A stretch of DNA of 64,000 nt, taken from contig CAOKOL010000010.1 of the NCBI GenBank assembly GCA_948470335.1, positions 25,046 through 89,045 of the forward strand, given 5' to 3'. This DNA is from an uncultured Lachnospiraceae bacterium (GTDB lineage Bacteria > Bacillota > Clostridia > Lachnospirales > Lachnospiraceae). The position numbers were made by a program, and so were the translations under genes. The notes under the pieces were generated by a model that saw only the letters and a list, made by a program, of their open reading frames with translations, did not search any database and had not been told where the DNA came from. Position 1 is the first letter of the stretch. Every line of letters begins with the position of its first letter. Of the stretch, positions 34,580 to 43,213 are shown piece after piece.

Positions 34580-35353
34580 TTAATCCAACTGATCCTTCAC
34601 TGATTTTCTCAGCTTCTGAATGGCTGTTTTGTGCATCTGTGACACTCTGGAATCACTCACCTGAAGGACCTGAGATATCTGATGCATGGTGAGACCCTCC
34701 ACATAATAGAGAGAGATCACTGTCCGCAGATTCTCTCCCAACTGGTTCACCGCTTCCTCCAAAATCTCAACGACTTCATTCTGTATATAGCTTTCTTCCG
34801 GCTGCGTACTGGAATCCTCGCTGGCAATCTGCAAAACCAGATCCTCTTTGCCGTCCTCCACAGGACTGTCCAGAGAAACTGCCTCGTACATCTTCACCCG
34901 CTGCAACAGCGTCTTGCACCGTTTCAGGTTCATCTGCATGAACTCTGCCAATTCTTCATCCGTGGGCGGCCTCCCGCGCTCCTTCGTCAAGTGGCGTATC
35001 GCCTCGTCCATAGTTTTTTTACGCTTGTGATAGGTTCGGGGCATCATGTCCTTTTCCCTTACCAGATCAAATATCATTCCCCTGATCCGACGGGAGATAA
35101 ATGTGGAAAACTTAATTCCCTTATCCGGGTCAAACCGGTCGATGCCTTTCATAATCGCAATCGCACCTTCGTTCACCACATCATCCACCTGCATAAAGTG
35201 GGAATACAGCTTATTCATTTCTATGGCAATAGATTTGGCCAGATACAGATAGCGGAGAGTCAGCTCCTGTTTTATTTCCAGTTGCTTCTCCTTCTGATAT
35301 GCTGCAAAAAGCTCCTCGTCCGTCAACTCCTTTAACTTATCGCGTAGCTCCAT
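34580..35353 (-). CDS. sigD: Flagellar sigma factor sigma-28 (SigD/FliA)
   Basis: This 257-residue sigma factor has region 2 (QVDDVVNEGAIAIMKGIDRF, DPDKGIKFSTFISRRIRGMI), region 3 (AIRHLTKERGRPPTDEELAE) and region 4 (AVNQLGENLRTVISLYYVEG, LTMHQISQVLQVSDSRVSQM). This matches FliA/WhiG proteins in length and lacks region 1.1. It directs transcription of late flagellar genes and is held by FlgM, encoded at 18855. Sigma-28-type promoters are seen in the window at hag, the second flagellin, flgM and fliD. It follows flhA by 32 bp in the long operon. Confidence 0.96.
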   Translation of the reverse strand: MELRDKLKELTDEELFAAYQKEKQLEIKQELTLRYLYLAKSIAIEMNKLYSHFMQVDDVVNEGAIAIMKGIDRFDPDKGIKFSTFISRRIRGMIFDLVREKDMMPRTYHKRKKTMDEAIRHLTKERGRPPTDEELAEFMQMNLKRCKTLLQRVKMYEAVSLDSPVEDGKEDLVLQIASEDSSTQPEESYIQNEVVEILEEAVNQLGENLRTVISLYYVEGLTMHQISQVLQVSDSRVSQMHKTAIQKLRKSVKDQLD

Positions 35354-35385
35354 GCCGTCTCATCCTTTACTCCTGTTTGCACCTG

Positions 35386-37515
35386 CTATTTATGGCCCTT
35401 CTTCGTTTCCAACACCAGACTTCCTATTGATTGTATCTGCACATTGTTGGCAATCTCATTAAACGAGAGTACCCGCACATTTGGATAAAACTGCTCGATC
35501 AGACGGTAAAAATGCACCCGCATCACCTGTGATGTCAGAATCACCGGTGTCTGGGACATCCCGCCGAATTTTTTCAGTTGTTCCGCCAACTGACGCACCA
35601 GACTCTGGAGAATATCCGGACTTAAAGAAAGATAAAAGCCGTTCTCTCCTCTTGTCAGTGCCCCTACCATCGTCCGCTCTAACTCGGAATCCATTGTCAC
35701 CACCCGCATACTGCCGTCTTCGCAGTAAATTCGGGTAATCGTCCGCCTGAGGGCGGTTCGGATCCGCTCCACCAGACCATCAATTTCCTTGGTCGGAACG
35801 CCGTTTTCGGTAATATATTCTATGGTAGTTTCCAATATTGTTTCCAGATCCTTGATCGGGATACCTTCTTTTAATAAATTGGTCAGAATCCGCTGCAGAA
35901 GCGCATAGGACACCAGGTTAGGGAATGCCTCATCCACCAGCTCAGGAGCCGTATTCTTCACATTCTCCACCAGATGCACTACCTCCTGCCGGCTGATCAG
36001 CTCATAGGCATGCTGTTTGATTACCTCGGATAAGTGGGTCACCATAACGGACAGCGGATCGATAACCGTATAGCCATACAGCTCGGCCCTCTCTCTGTCC
36101 TCAGGTCTGATCCACCGGCTGGGGATACCATAGGCCGGTTCCACCGTTTCGATACCGTCCACCTCATGTTCCAGGTTCGCCGGCTCCAGAGCCAGGTAGT
36201 AATCCACAAGGATCTCACCTTTGGCCACTTCCTCTCCCTTTACTTTGATACAGTACTGATTGATACTCAGCCCCGAACTGTCACGCAGACGAATGGAGGG
36301 GATTACAAAGCCCATATCCTGCGCGTACTGCCGTCTGAAAATTACGATTCGGCTGATCAGACGTCCGCCCACCGACTCATCCACCAAAGGAATCAGACTG
36401 TAGCCAAATTCCATCTCGATAGGCTCCACGGTCAGCAATGTATAAATGTTATTAACATCCTTGAAATAATCTTCCTCTGACTGAGGCGGAGGCGCCGCTT
36501 CCTCCTGAAGAGGCATCGGTTCCTGTCCGGCCATCGCCGCTCCGAACGCCGCCGCATTCCGAAGAGTCGGCTCCTGGGACACTTTGGCCGACAGATAGTA
36601 ACCCGCCGCAACCAGTGTGACTGCCACAATCCACAACTGGATTCTCGGCATACCGGGAATCACGGACATCACGCCGATTACGACACCGCTTATCATAATG
36701 GCGCGGGGCTGGGCCAGAAACTGCTTTGACACATCGTCGTTCAGACTGCCTTCGGATACGGCACGGGTAACGATCATGCCCGTCGCAGTAGAAATCAGCA
36801 GCGCCGGTATCTGGGATACCAGACCGTCGCCGATGGTAGCGATCGAGTAGGTATTCATCACCTCTCCTATGGTCTGTCCGCCCTGGACCAAACCAATAAT
36901 CACACCGCCGATCATATTCACGCCGGTGGTAATCAGAGACATGGTGGCATCGCCTTTTACGATCTTTGTGGCACCGTCCATAGCACCGTAGAAATCGGCT
37001 TCTCTCTGAATCTTCTCCCGCCGCCCTTTCGCTTCCTGCTCATCGATGAGACCGGAGCTTAAGTCGGCGTCGATCGCCATCTGTTTACCGGGCATAGCGT
37101 CCAGGGTAAATCTTGCGGCAACCTCGGCCACACGCTCGGCGCCTTTGGTAATTACGATAAACTGCATCAGCAGGATAATCAGGAAGATTACCACGCCCAC
37201 TACCACATTGCCCTGGAGAATGAAATCACCGAATGCGGCGATAATCTGGCCGGAGGAACCTCCGTTGGTCAGAATATTCCGGGTTGTGGAAACATTGATT
37301 CCAAGACGGAATAATGTGGTAACCAGCAAAAGCGACGGAAAAATCGAGAATTCCAGCGCGTCCCTGATGGTCATGGTAATTACCAGGATCATCAGAGACA
37401 GGGACATATTTAATATAATTGCAAGATCCACGACGCCTGCCGGAAGCGGTATAATCAAAAGCAGGATGATGACCAGTACAAACATCACCACCGAATAGCT
37501 GGCTAATCTTTTCAT
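35386..37515 (-). CDS. flhA: Flagellar export gate protein FlhA
   Basis: This 709-residue protein has about eight membrane spans in the N-terminal ~330 residues (including AIILNMSLSLMILVITMTIR and the FHIPEP-type loop FSIFPSLLLVTTLFRLGINV). The large cytoplasmic domain follows, with ISRQEVVHLVENVKNTAPEL and the end segment RVLSFNEIANNVQIQSIGSL. FlhA is the main gate of the flagellar type III export apparatus and receives substrates from FliI/FliH and the chaperones. It overlaps flhB by 4 bp, the normal order. The flhF gene often found just after flhA is not here; sigD follows instead. Confidence 0.96.
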   Translation of the reverse strand: MKRLASYSVVMFVLVIILLLIIPLPAGVVDLAIILNMSLSLMILVITMTIRDALEFSIFPSLLLVTTLFRLGINVSTTRNILTNGGSSGQIIAAFGDFILQGNVVVGVVIFLIILLMQFIVITKGAERVAEVAARFTLDAMPGKQMAIDADLSSGLIDEQEAKGRREKIQREADFYGAMDGATKIVKGDATMSLITTGVNMIGGVIIGLVQGGQTIGEVMNTYSIATIGDGLVSQIPALLISTATGMIVTRAVSEGSLNDDVSKQFLAQPRAIMISGVVIGVMSVIPGMPRIQLWIVAVTLVAAGYYLSAKVSQEPTLRNAAAFGAAMAGQEPMPLQEEAAPPPQSEEDYFKDVNNIYTLLTVEPIEMEFGYSLIPLVDESVGGRLISRIVIFRRQYAQDMGFVIPSIRLRDSSGLSINQYCIKVKGEEVAKGEILVDYYLALEPANLEHEVDGIETVEPAYGIPSRWIRPEDRERAELYGYTVIDPLSVMVTHLSEVIKQHAYELISRQEVVHLVENVKNTAPELVDEAFPNLVSYALLQRILTNLLKEGIPIKDLETILETTIEYITENGVPTKEIDGLVERIRTALRRTITRIYCEDGSMRVVTMDSELERTMVGALTRGENGFYLSLSPDILQSLVRQLAEQLKKFGGMSQTPVILTSQVMRVHFYRLIEQFYPNVRVLSFNEIANNVQIQSIGSLVLETKKGHK

Positions 37516-38588
37516 CGGAACATCTCCTCCCGGTGATTCTGTTTATAAATATAAACGAGAATCTCGGCTACCGCGCCGTAATATTCCGCAGGAATCTCCC
37601 GGTCTAAATCACAGGCGGCATAAAGGGCCCTGGCCAGCGGCCTGTTTTCTATAATTGACACGCCATGCTCCTCCCCTGTATGAATAATACGCAGCGCCAG
37701 CTTATCCTGACCTTTGGCCAAAACAATGGGCGCTCCGTGTTTTTTCGGTTCATATTTCAGCGCGACTGCAAAATGCGTAGGATTTCGGATGATTACATCG
37801 GCCTGAGGCACCTTCTGCATCATACGGCTCTGGGCCATCTGACGCTGAATCCGTCGGATCCTTCCTTTAATCTCAGGATTTCCCTCGGTCTGTTTATACT
37901 CATCCTTTACTTCCTGTTTGGTCATCTTTAAATTCTTTTCATAATCCCAGCGCTGATAAAGGAAATCAAAAAACGCGACGACCGTAAAAGCAATACACAC
38001 TTTCATTACCAGATTGAAAGCGGTATCCAACATGCTGACCGCCGAACTCATGGGCGTCATGTCAATCATTCTGGACATAGCGATCATCTGATCCTTCAAC
38101 ATATTATAGAGAAGGAAAATCAAAAGTACAAGCTTCACCAGATTTTTCAGAAGCTCCACGACTTTTTTCAGCGAGAACAGCTTTTTCAGGCCCGATATGG
38201 GATTCAGCTTGCTGAACTTCGGCCTGATCACCTTAAAGCTGATATTAAAGCGGGTCTGCAAACCGTGGGACAAAATCCCCAGCAGCATCGAAACCAGCAG
38301 CAGGGGCACCGCACATTTGACAAATACCCACAAAAATCTATAAAGAATCTGAACGGACAGCATCAGGCTGTCGTCCAGGCTTATTCTGTCTAAAGTTTCT
38401 TTTAGAAAGCCTGTGATCTCACGGTGCATAGTGGGAATCCAAAGGCGCAGCATCCAGAAAACGCCGAACAGCATGACCACCGTAGCGACATCCTTACTCT
38501 GAAATACATTTCCTTCTCTTCTGGCGTCTCTTCGGTGTTTACTGGTTGGTTGTTCTGTTTTTTCCTGACCATTGCTGCCTTCAGCCAC
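37512..38588 (-). CDS. flhB: Flagellar export switch protein FlhB
   Basis: This 358-residue protein has four membrane spans (about 33-52, 87-108, 148-165, 190-215) and a cytoplasmic domain with the autocleavage motif NPTH (269-272). Cleavage there changes export specificity from hook to filament proteins, in response to the ruler FliK. The GTG start at 38588 is used. Basic linker segments (IKGRIRRIQRQMAQSRMMQK) precede the cleavage site. It lies between fliR and flhA. Confidence 0.95.
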   Translation of the reverse strand: MAEGSNGQEKTEQPTSKHRRDARREGNVFQSKDVATVVMLFGVFWMLRLWIPTMHREITGFLKETLDRISLDDSLMLSVQILYRFLWVFVKCAVPLLLVSMLLGILSHGLQTRFNISFKVIRPKFSKLNPISGLKKLFSLKKVVELLKNLVKLVLLIFLLYNMLKDQMIAMSRMIDMTPMSSAVSMLDTAFNLVMKVCIAFTVVAFFDFLYQRWDYEKNLKMTKQEVKDEYKQTEGNPEIKGRIRRIQRQMAQSRMMQKVPQADVIIRNPTHFAVALKYEPKKHGAPIVLAKGQDKLALRIIHTGEEHGVSIIENRPLARALYAACDLDREIPAEYYGAVAEILVYIYKQNHREEMFR

Positions 38589-38653
38589 TACCTCACATCC
38601 TTCCTTATCGACGGCACATCAGGTTGCATTATTTTTCCATGCCGGACTGCCGG

Positions 38654-39409
38654 TCACGGCGCCAGCAACAGGAGCGCATCCTCCATAAAAGCCAGCATAT
38701 TGTCAAAAATCTGATAGATTCTATCTGACATCGGACTGAATAAAATCAATAAGGTAAGCAGTCCCACGATAATCTTAATCTGAAAATTTACGGAAAACAC
38801 ATTGATCTGAGGAATCATCCGCATCAGGATGCCCACCGCCGCCTCTGTCACCAGCTCAATAGCAATCAGCGGAAAAGCGTACTGCAGCCCCATCGCGATA
38901 TTCTCCCGAAAGACAACGAGAATCGCCTGAGGCAGCTCCGTATTCAGTGTCACCATGCCGAAGGGGAGTACGTCAGCCGACTGAAAAAAAATCTGAATCA
39001 CCCGCAAATGACAATTGGTGGCAAAAAACAACAGGACAAAAAATCCATAATAGACACCGGAAGTAACCGTCACCTGGCCATTGTATTGGGGATCATAAAC
39101 CTGGGCCATGCTCAGGCCCATGGAAAAGTCCATGACTGCGGAAGCAAACCGTAAAATCATCACCGCCAGTTCCATGGAGAAACCAAGTACAAAGCCTACA
39201 AAAAGCTCCGTCAGCATCATTACGCCGTACTCCAGAATCCCGGCCGGCTGATGACTCAGTTCCCCTCCGAAGCCGCCGTACAGGAGCAGCGAGAGAAACA
39301 GAACCAATCCCGCTTTCATTCTGGCAGGCACACTGTTCCTGCCGAAAATCGGATTAAACACAATGGCTCCGGTCATGCGCATGACGATCAGAGAGAACAG
39401 GATCAACAT
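38654..39409 (-). CDS. fliR: Flagellar export gate protein FliR
   Basis: This 251-residue membrane protein has about six hydrophobic spans and typical FliR sequence: VMRMTGAIVFNPIFGRNSVP at the start, AVMDFSMGLSMAQVYDPQYN in the middle. It forms the export-gate core with FliP and FliQ. GAGGGG lies about 8 nt before the ATG at 39409. The gene sits between fliQ and flhB. Confidence 0.94.
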   Translation of the reverse strand: MLILFSLIVMRMTGAIVFNPIFGRNSVPARMKAGLVLFLSLLLYGGFGGELSHQPAGILEYGVMMLTELFVGFVLGFSMELAVMILRFASAVMDFSMGLSMAQVYDPQYNGQVTVTSGVYYGFFVLLFFATNCHLRVIQIFFQSADVLPFGMVTLNTELPQAILVVFRENIAMGLQYAFPLIAIELVTEAAVGILMRMIPQINVFSVNFQIKIIVGLLTLLILFSPMSDRIYQIFDNMLAFMEDALLLLAP

Positions 39410-39412
39410 AAG

Positions 39413-39676
39413 CTACCCCTCGGCGATCATATTAAAAATAAGAATCATAAACTCATGAATCGAACTCAGCATGGAACCTCCCAGCACGCTTAACGTGACA
39501 AGGAGCGCCAGAAGCTTCGGCACAAAAGTCAAAGTCTGCTCACTGATCTGGGTAGCCGCCTGAAAGATGGCGATGATAATACCCACGATCATACTGATCA
39601 GCAAAAGAGGCAGCGCCAGCCGTACCATCAACTGAAACATCTGATATATGGTATCCATGATCTCTACGTTACTCAA
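39413..39676 (-). CDS. fliQ: Flagellar export gate protein FliQ
   Basis: This 87-residue protein starts at a TTG at 39676, preceded by GGAGG. It has two hydrophobic spans (about 15-40 and 50-75) with the conserved ALPLLLISMIVGIIIAIFQA, ATQISEQTLTFVPKLLALLV. FliQ joins the helical FliP-FliR assembly that forms the secretion channel entrance. Length and order between fliP and fliR are standard. Confidence 0.95.
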   Translation of the reverse strand: MSNVEIMDTIYQMFQLMVRLALPLLLISMIVGIIIAIFQAATQISEQTLTFVPKLLALLVTLSVLGGSMLSSIHEFMILIFNMIAEG

Positions 39677-39711
39677 TTACGCCACCTCCGTGAACAACTC
39701 CTGCCGACACG

Positions 39712-40371
39712 CTAATGAAATCCGGCCACAATGCTGGAAAACAACAAGCCCCATCCGTCTACAGTCACAAACAATAGCAGTTTAAAGGGCAGCGCCACCA
39801 TCGACGGCGGCAACATAACCATACCCATGGCCATCAGTGTGGTGGCAACCACGATATCGATCAAAAGAAAAGGCAGATAAATCAGAAAGCCTGATATAAA
39901 TCCCCGTTTCAGCTCACTGGTCATAAATGCAGGGATCACCACTGTCAGCGGATAATCCTCCTGGTTTTCCCGTACTTCCGTATCCGACATCTTGATAAAC
40001 ATATTCAGACTGTCCTGCTGGGTATTCCGGAGCATAAACCGTTTCAACGGCCCCACCATCCTTGTGACCGCCTCCTGCTGGCTGATCTCTCCCTGTATAT
40101 AAGGGGAATACGCCTCCACATTGATTTCTTCGATCACCGGACTCATGATAAATATTGTCAAGAACAGGGCAATCCCGGTCAGTACCATATTCGGCGGCGT
40201 GGACTGAACGCCAATCGCGTTTCGGGTAAAAGACAGAATAATAATCGTTCTGGCGAAGGAGGTCACCATCACTGCCAGGGACGGCAGGATCGCGATCATC
40301 GTCATCAGAAAGATCAGATCCAGCGTCGGCACGCTTCCGCCGTTTAATCCTGTCAAAAGCTCATCTAGCAT
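39712..40371 (-). CDS. fliP: Flagellar export gate protein FliP
   Basis: This 219-residue protein has about four membrane spans and clear FliP motifs: MIAILPSLAVMVTSFARTII, SFTRNAIGVQSTPPNMVLTG, AFMTSELKRGFISGFLIYLP, and the end MVMLPPSMVALPFKLLLFVT. FliP forms the pentameric core of the export gate. No long cleavable signal peptide is visible; it lacks the extra N-terminus of the enterobacterial protein. The stop of fliO is directly adjacent to the start. Confidence 0.95.
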   Translation of the reverse strand: MLDELLTGLNGGSVPTLDLIFLMTMIAILPSLAVMVTSFARTIIILSFTRNAIGVQSTPPNMVLTGIALFLTIFIMSPVIEEINVEAYSPYIQGEISQQEAVTRMVGPLKRFMLRNTQQDSLNMFIKMSDTEVRENQEDYPLTVVIPAFMTSELKRGFISGFLIYLPFLLIDIVVATTLMAMGMVMLPPSMVALPFKLLLFVTVDGWGLLFSSIVAGFH

Positions 40372-40740
40372 TTAGTGTTTCTCTCCTTTTTTCTTCTCCC
40401 TGAGCGAACCGTAAGCCTTTAACAGCTCCTGAAAGCCGGGCGCCGCGCCGTTTTCCTGCGCCTCTTCCTCAGGCTCCCAGACGAAATCCTCAGGCTCGGA
40501 CAGAAGCTGTATACCTGCCGGACTTACACCGATCAGCCAGGTATGATCTTCCAGTTTTACCAGAAGCAGATACCGGTCCGCTCCCACCTGAACCCGGTCG
40601 ATCACTTTCAAATATTTTCCGGATACGCCGCCGCCATACCGTCTGCCCAGATACCGGCTGCACCAGTAAGCCAGGGCCAGAATCACGACGACCCACATAA
40701 ACGCACCGATCAGGGATATTACAGGATTCCCATTCAACAT
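40372..40740 (-). CDS. fliO: Flagellar biosynthesis protein FliO
   Basis: This 122-residue protein has one N-terminal span (VISLIGAFMWVVVILALAYW) followed by a small cytoplasmic domain with YLKVIDRVQVGADRYLLLVK and TWLIGVSPAGIQLLSE, typical of FliO/FliZ. FliO helps assemble the FliP ring. It is next to fliP and shares a base with the fliY stop (TAATG). The family is short and variable, but this pattern is clear. Confidence 0.9.
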   Translation of the reverse strand: MLNGNPVISLIGAFMWVVVILALAYWCSRYLGRRYGGGVSGKYLKVIDRVQVGADRYLLLVKLEDHTWLIGVSPAGIQLLSEPEDFVWEPEEEAQENGAAPGFQELLKAYGSLREKKKGEKH

Positions 40741-42230
40741 TACAGAGTCTCCGGATTCAGATTTCTCGTCACAATCTCGGTAATACGAATACCAAAGTTA
40801 TCCTCAACCACTACCACGTCGCCTCTGGCAATGCACTGACCGTTTACATACAGGTCGGCCTGTTCTCCCGCCATTTTATCCAGAACAACCAGAGAACCCT
40901 GGGTAAATTCCAGAATATCTCCTACCAGCTTTTTCGCGCGGCCGATCTCTACGGATACTTCCAGCGGTACTTTGAGAAGCATCTCCTGGTTCACACGATC
41001 TTCGCTGTCTCCTCCTTCGCCGTCGCCTTCAAAAGCGGCCGAATCTAACGGACGAATGATCGAAGGCTCCGAAGGAGCTTCTCTTTTGGCTGCTCCGCCG
41101 CCCTTCTTCATCTCGTTGATCATTTCCATCATCTGCATCTGAGACTGCTGCATCTGTGTGATCAGTTGAAGCATCATCGGATCCTGGCCGCCCTGCTGAT
41201 ACACAGGCATCATCTGAGGCATCGGCTGCATCTGGGGCATTGCCTGCATCTGAGGAGCCGCCTGCATCTGAGGCATGGGCTGCGGTTCAGGCACCGGCGC
41301 AGGTGCGGGTGCCGGCTCGGCTGCTCCGCCTCCCATCAGCGCCTCGATCTCCGCCTGCGACAAAGTTCCTCCGCTTGCGGGCGCCGCAGGTTCCGACGCA
41401 GGAGCGGCTGCTCCGCCTCCCATCAGCGCTTCGATCTCCGCCTGCGACAGGGTTCCTCCGCTTGCGGGCGCCGCAGGTTCCGGCGCAGGAGCGGCTGCTC
41501 CGCCTCCCATCAGTGCTTCGATCTCCGCCTGCGACAAGGTTCCTCCGCCTGCGGATGCCGCCGGTTCTTCCGCTGCGGGCACGGGTTCCGGCACAGGAGC
41601 GGATTGTTCCGCCGCGGGCGCACCGCGGCCGGAGAGTCCCGCCTGGAACGGCTTAAGAAGCCGCTTCGCCAGGTCCTCGGACATAATATTCAAAAATTCG
41701 CTTTTCAGCTTTCCTTCCACTTCCAGATCAAAACTTACCACTACCTTACTTCCGTCGGTAGCGACAAAATATTTCTCTCTGAATTCCTCTTCACTGGCCA
41801 CCTCAAAGGCTTTCGGCGTAGAGATATTTACCGTCATTCCAAGGAATTCCGACAGAGCCGTAGCGGAAGAACCCATCATCTGGTTCATCACCTCGCAGAT
41901 CGCGCTGCGGTTGATTTCATCCAGCTCAAAGTTTTCTTCCGGAATTTCCATGCCCATCAGCATCCCTACGATGATACGCACATCATTACGGCTGAACATC
42001 ATGACGTTGCTGCCGTCCAGCCCCTCCACATAGGCAATCTCCACCGCGACAGCAGGCTCCAGTCTCCTGAAATCAAAATCCTGATCTCTCAGCACTCTGA
42101 CCACGGGAGTGGTGATATGCACGGTGTTTCCAAGCAGCGTGGATACTGCCGTGGCAGACGCGCCAAGGCTGATATTCATTATTTCGCCTATCGCGTCGAT
42201 TTCCATTTCATTAAAGGTGCAAGCGCCCAT
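40740..42230 (-). CDS. fliY: Flagellar motor switch phosphatase FliY with internal CheY-binding-type repeats
   Basis: This 496-residue protein combines a CheC-like phosphatase domain (residues 1-190) with both E-x2-N sites intact (E16/N19 and E113/N116), a long Pro/Ala/Met/Gln linker (200-400), and a FliN/SpoA domain at the end (VNQEMLLKVPLEVSVEIGRA, KKLVGDILEFTQGSLVVLDK). The linker holds three tandem 29-residue repeats containing TLSQAEIEALMGGG (starting at residues 231, 260 and 289). This matches the N-terminal CheY-P-binding motif of FliM and FliY (LSQxEIDALL). A Met/Gln-rich run (about 318-370) follows. FliY sits on the switch ring, dephosphorylates CheY-P and replaces FliN. The internal motif copies are unusual. 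Confidence 0.93.
   Translation of the reverse strand: MGACTFNEMEIDAIGEIMNISLGASATAVSTLLGNTVHITTPVVRVLRDQDFDFRRLEPAVAVEIAYVEGLDGSNVMMFSRNDVRIIVGMLMGMEIPEENFELDEINRSAICEVMNQMMGSSATALSEFLGMTVNISTPKAFEVASEEEFREKYFVATDGSKVVVSFDLEVEGKLKSEFLNIMSEDLAKRLLKPFQAGLSGRGAPAAEQSAPVPEPVPAAEEPAASAGGGTLSQAEIEALMGGGAAAPAPEPAAPASGGTLSQAEIEALMGGGAAAPASEPAAPASGGTLSQAEIEALMGGGAAEPAPAPAPVPEPQPMPQMQAAPQMQAMPQMQPMPQMMPVYQQGGQDPMMLQLITQMQQSQMQMMEMINEMKKGGGAAKREAPSEPSIIRPLDSAAFEGDGEGGDSEDRVNQEMLLKVPLEVSVEIGRAKKLVGDILEFTQGSLVVLDKMAGEQADLYVNGQCIARGDVVVVEDNFGIRITEIVTRNLNPETL
41325..41540 (-). repeat. 87-bp in-frame repeats inside fliY
   Basis: Two complete and one partial 87-bp units encode GGTLSQAEIEALMGGGAAAP-type segments. 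The coding bases are nearly identical between units, which suggests recent duplication or gene-conversion. Confidence 0.92.
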
Positions 42231-42272
42231 TTCTCAATCTCCTTCTGCGTAACGCCAATGTTTTCCGATCAA

Positions 42273-42725
42273 TTATTTTCCAATCTCCAGCGCTTTCTGC
42301 GCCATTGCTTTGATCGCGTTCAGGGCCGTAACATTGGCTTCATAGGAACGGGTTGCGGACATACTGTCCACAGTCTCTTTCAGCAGATCCACATTCGGGA
42401 TATTCACATACCCGTTCTCATCCGCATCCGGATGCTCCGGATTATAGACCCGTTTAAATTCACGGTCATCTTCCACGATTGCGGAAACCCGGACGCCAGT
42501 CTTTGTGTTCGTCGTATAGCCCTTTCCATGGGCCGCATTCCTTAAAGCCTCCTGGAAAGATTCTTCCCCGTAGCTCTCAAATGTAACCAGCTTTCTTGTA
42601 TAGCTGCCGCCACCCTCAGTTCTGGTGGTCTCTATGTTCGCGATATTCTCAGCCGCAATATCCATGCGGACGCGCTGGGCGCTCAGTCCGGAAGCACAGA
42701 TATCAAACGAACTTAAAAATGACAT
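42273..42725 (-). CDS. flgC: Flagellar rod protein FlgC, displaced from flgB
   Basis: This 150-residue protein has the rod-family N-terminus (MSFLSSFDICASGLSAQRVR, DIAAENIANIETT) and the FlgC C-terminal half (RVYNPEHPDADENGYVNIPN, SATRSYEANVTALNAIKAMA). FlgC is a proximal rod component. In most Firmicute operons it lies between flgB and fliE. Here that gap is about 50 bp and flgC is instead between cheY and fliY, some 13 kb downstream in the same operon. GGGAGG precedes the ATG. Expression with the rest of the operon should be normal. Confidence 0.94.
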   Translation of the reverse strand: MSFLSSFDICASGLSAQRVRMDIAAENIANIETTRTEGGGSYTRKLVTFESYGEESFQEALRNAAHGKGYTTNTKTGVRVSAIVEDDREFKRVYNPEHPDADENGYVNIPNVDLLKETVDSMSATRSYEANVTALNAIKAMAQKALEIGK

Positions 42726-42767
42726 AACCTACCTCCCGTTTATGCTAGACAGTTTCCTGCTGTACTC

Positions 42768-43127
42768 TTATCCCAGGAATTTCTGCGCGGTCTCCGCGAT
42801 TCTCTCCGGGGTAAAAGGCTTCACGATAAAATCCTTTGCGCCGGACTTAATCGCATCCAGTACCATGGTCTCCTGACCCATAGCCGTACACATCACGATT
42901 TTCGCGTCAGGATGACCTTCTTTAATCTTTTTCAGAGCCTGCAGACCATCCATATTCGGCATGGTAATATCCATAAATACCAGGTCGGGATTCTCCTCAT
43001 CAAACTTCGTCACAGCCTCGGCGCCGTCCTGTGCCTCCACGATGTCGGTATAACCCTGCTGGGTCAGCGTGTTTTTAATCATCATTCGCATAAACGCCGC
43101 ATCATCTACTAACATAATTTTAGCCAT
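42768..43127 (-). CDS. cheY: Chemotaxis response regulator CheY
   Basis: The start is the ATG at 43127 (MAKIMLVDDAAFMRMMIKNT), with a GGAG site about 10 nt upstream; an in-frame ATG 3 codons earlier is too close to it. The 119-residue product is one receiver domain: acidic pair DD (residues 9-10), phospho-acceptor Asp in LVFMDITMPNMDG (near 54), conserved Thr in VMCTAMG and Lys in FIVKPF. CheY-P binds the switch at FliM/FliY and changes motor rotation. The length and position in the flagellar operon fit the Firmicute CheY. Confidence 0.95.
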   Translation of the reverse strand: MAKIMLVDDAAFMRMMIKNTLTQQGYTDIVEAQDGAEAVTKFDEENPDLVFMDITMPNMDGLQALKKIKEGHPDAKIVMCTAMGQETMVLDAIKSGAKDFIVKPFTPERIAETAQKFLG

Positions 43128-43213
43128 TTTCCTCATTCTCCTTTTTTATATTACAATGCCGGTACATTAGGCATTATACGCAAAGAGCATACGCGTCAGT
43201 CAACTATCCCGAC

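Noticed and set aside
41166..42545. 459-residue open frame on the plus strand
   Set aside because: It is the antisense frame of fliY and flgC, with repetitive His/Arg/Leu content and no ribosome binding site.
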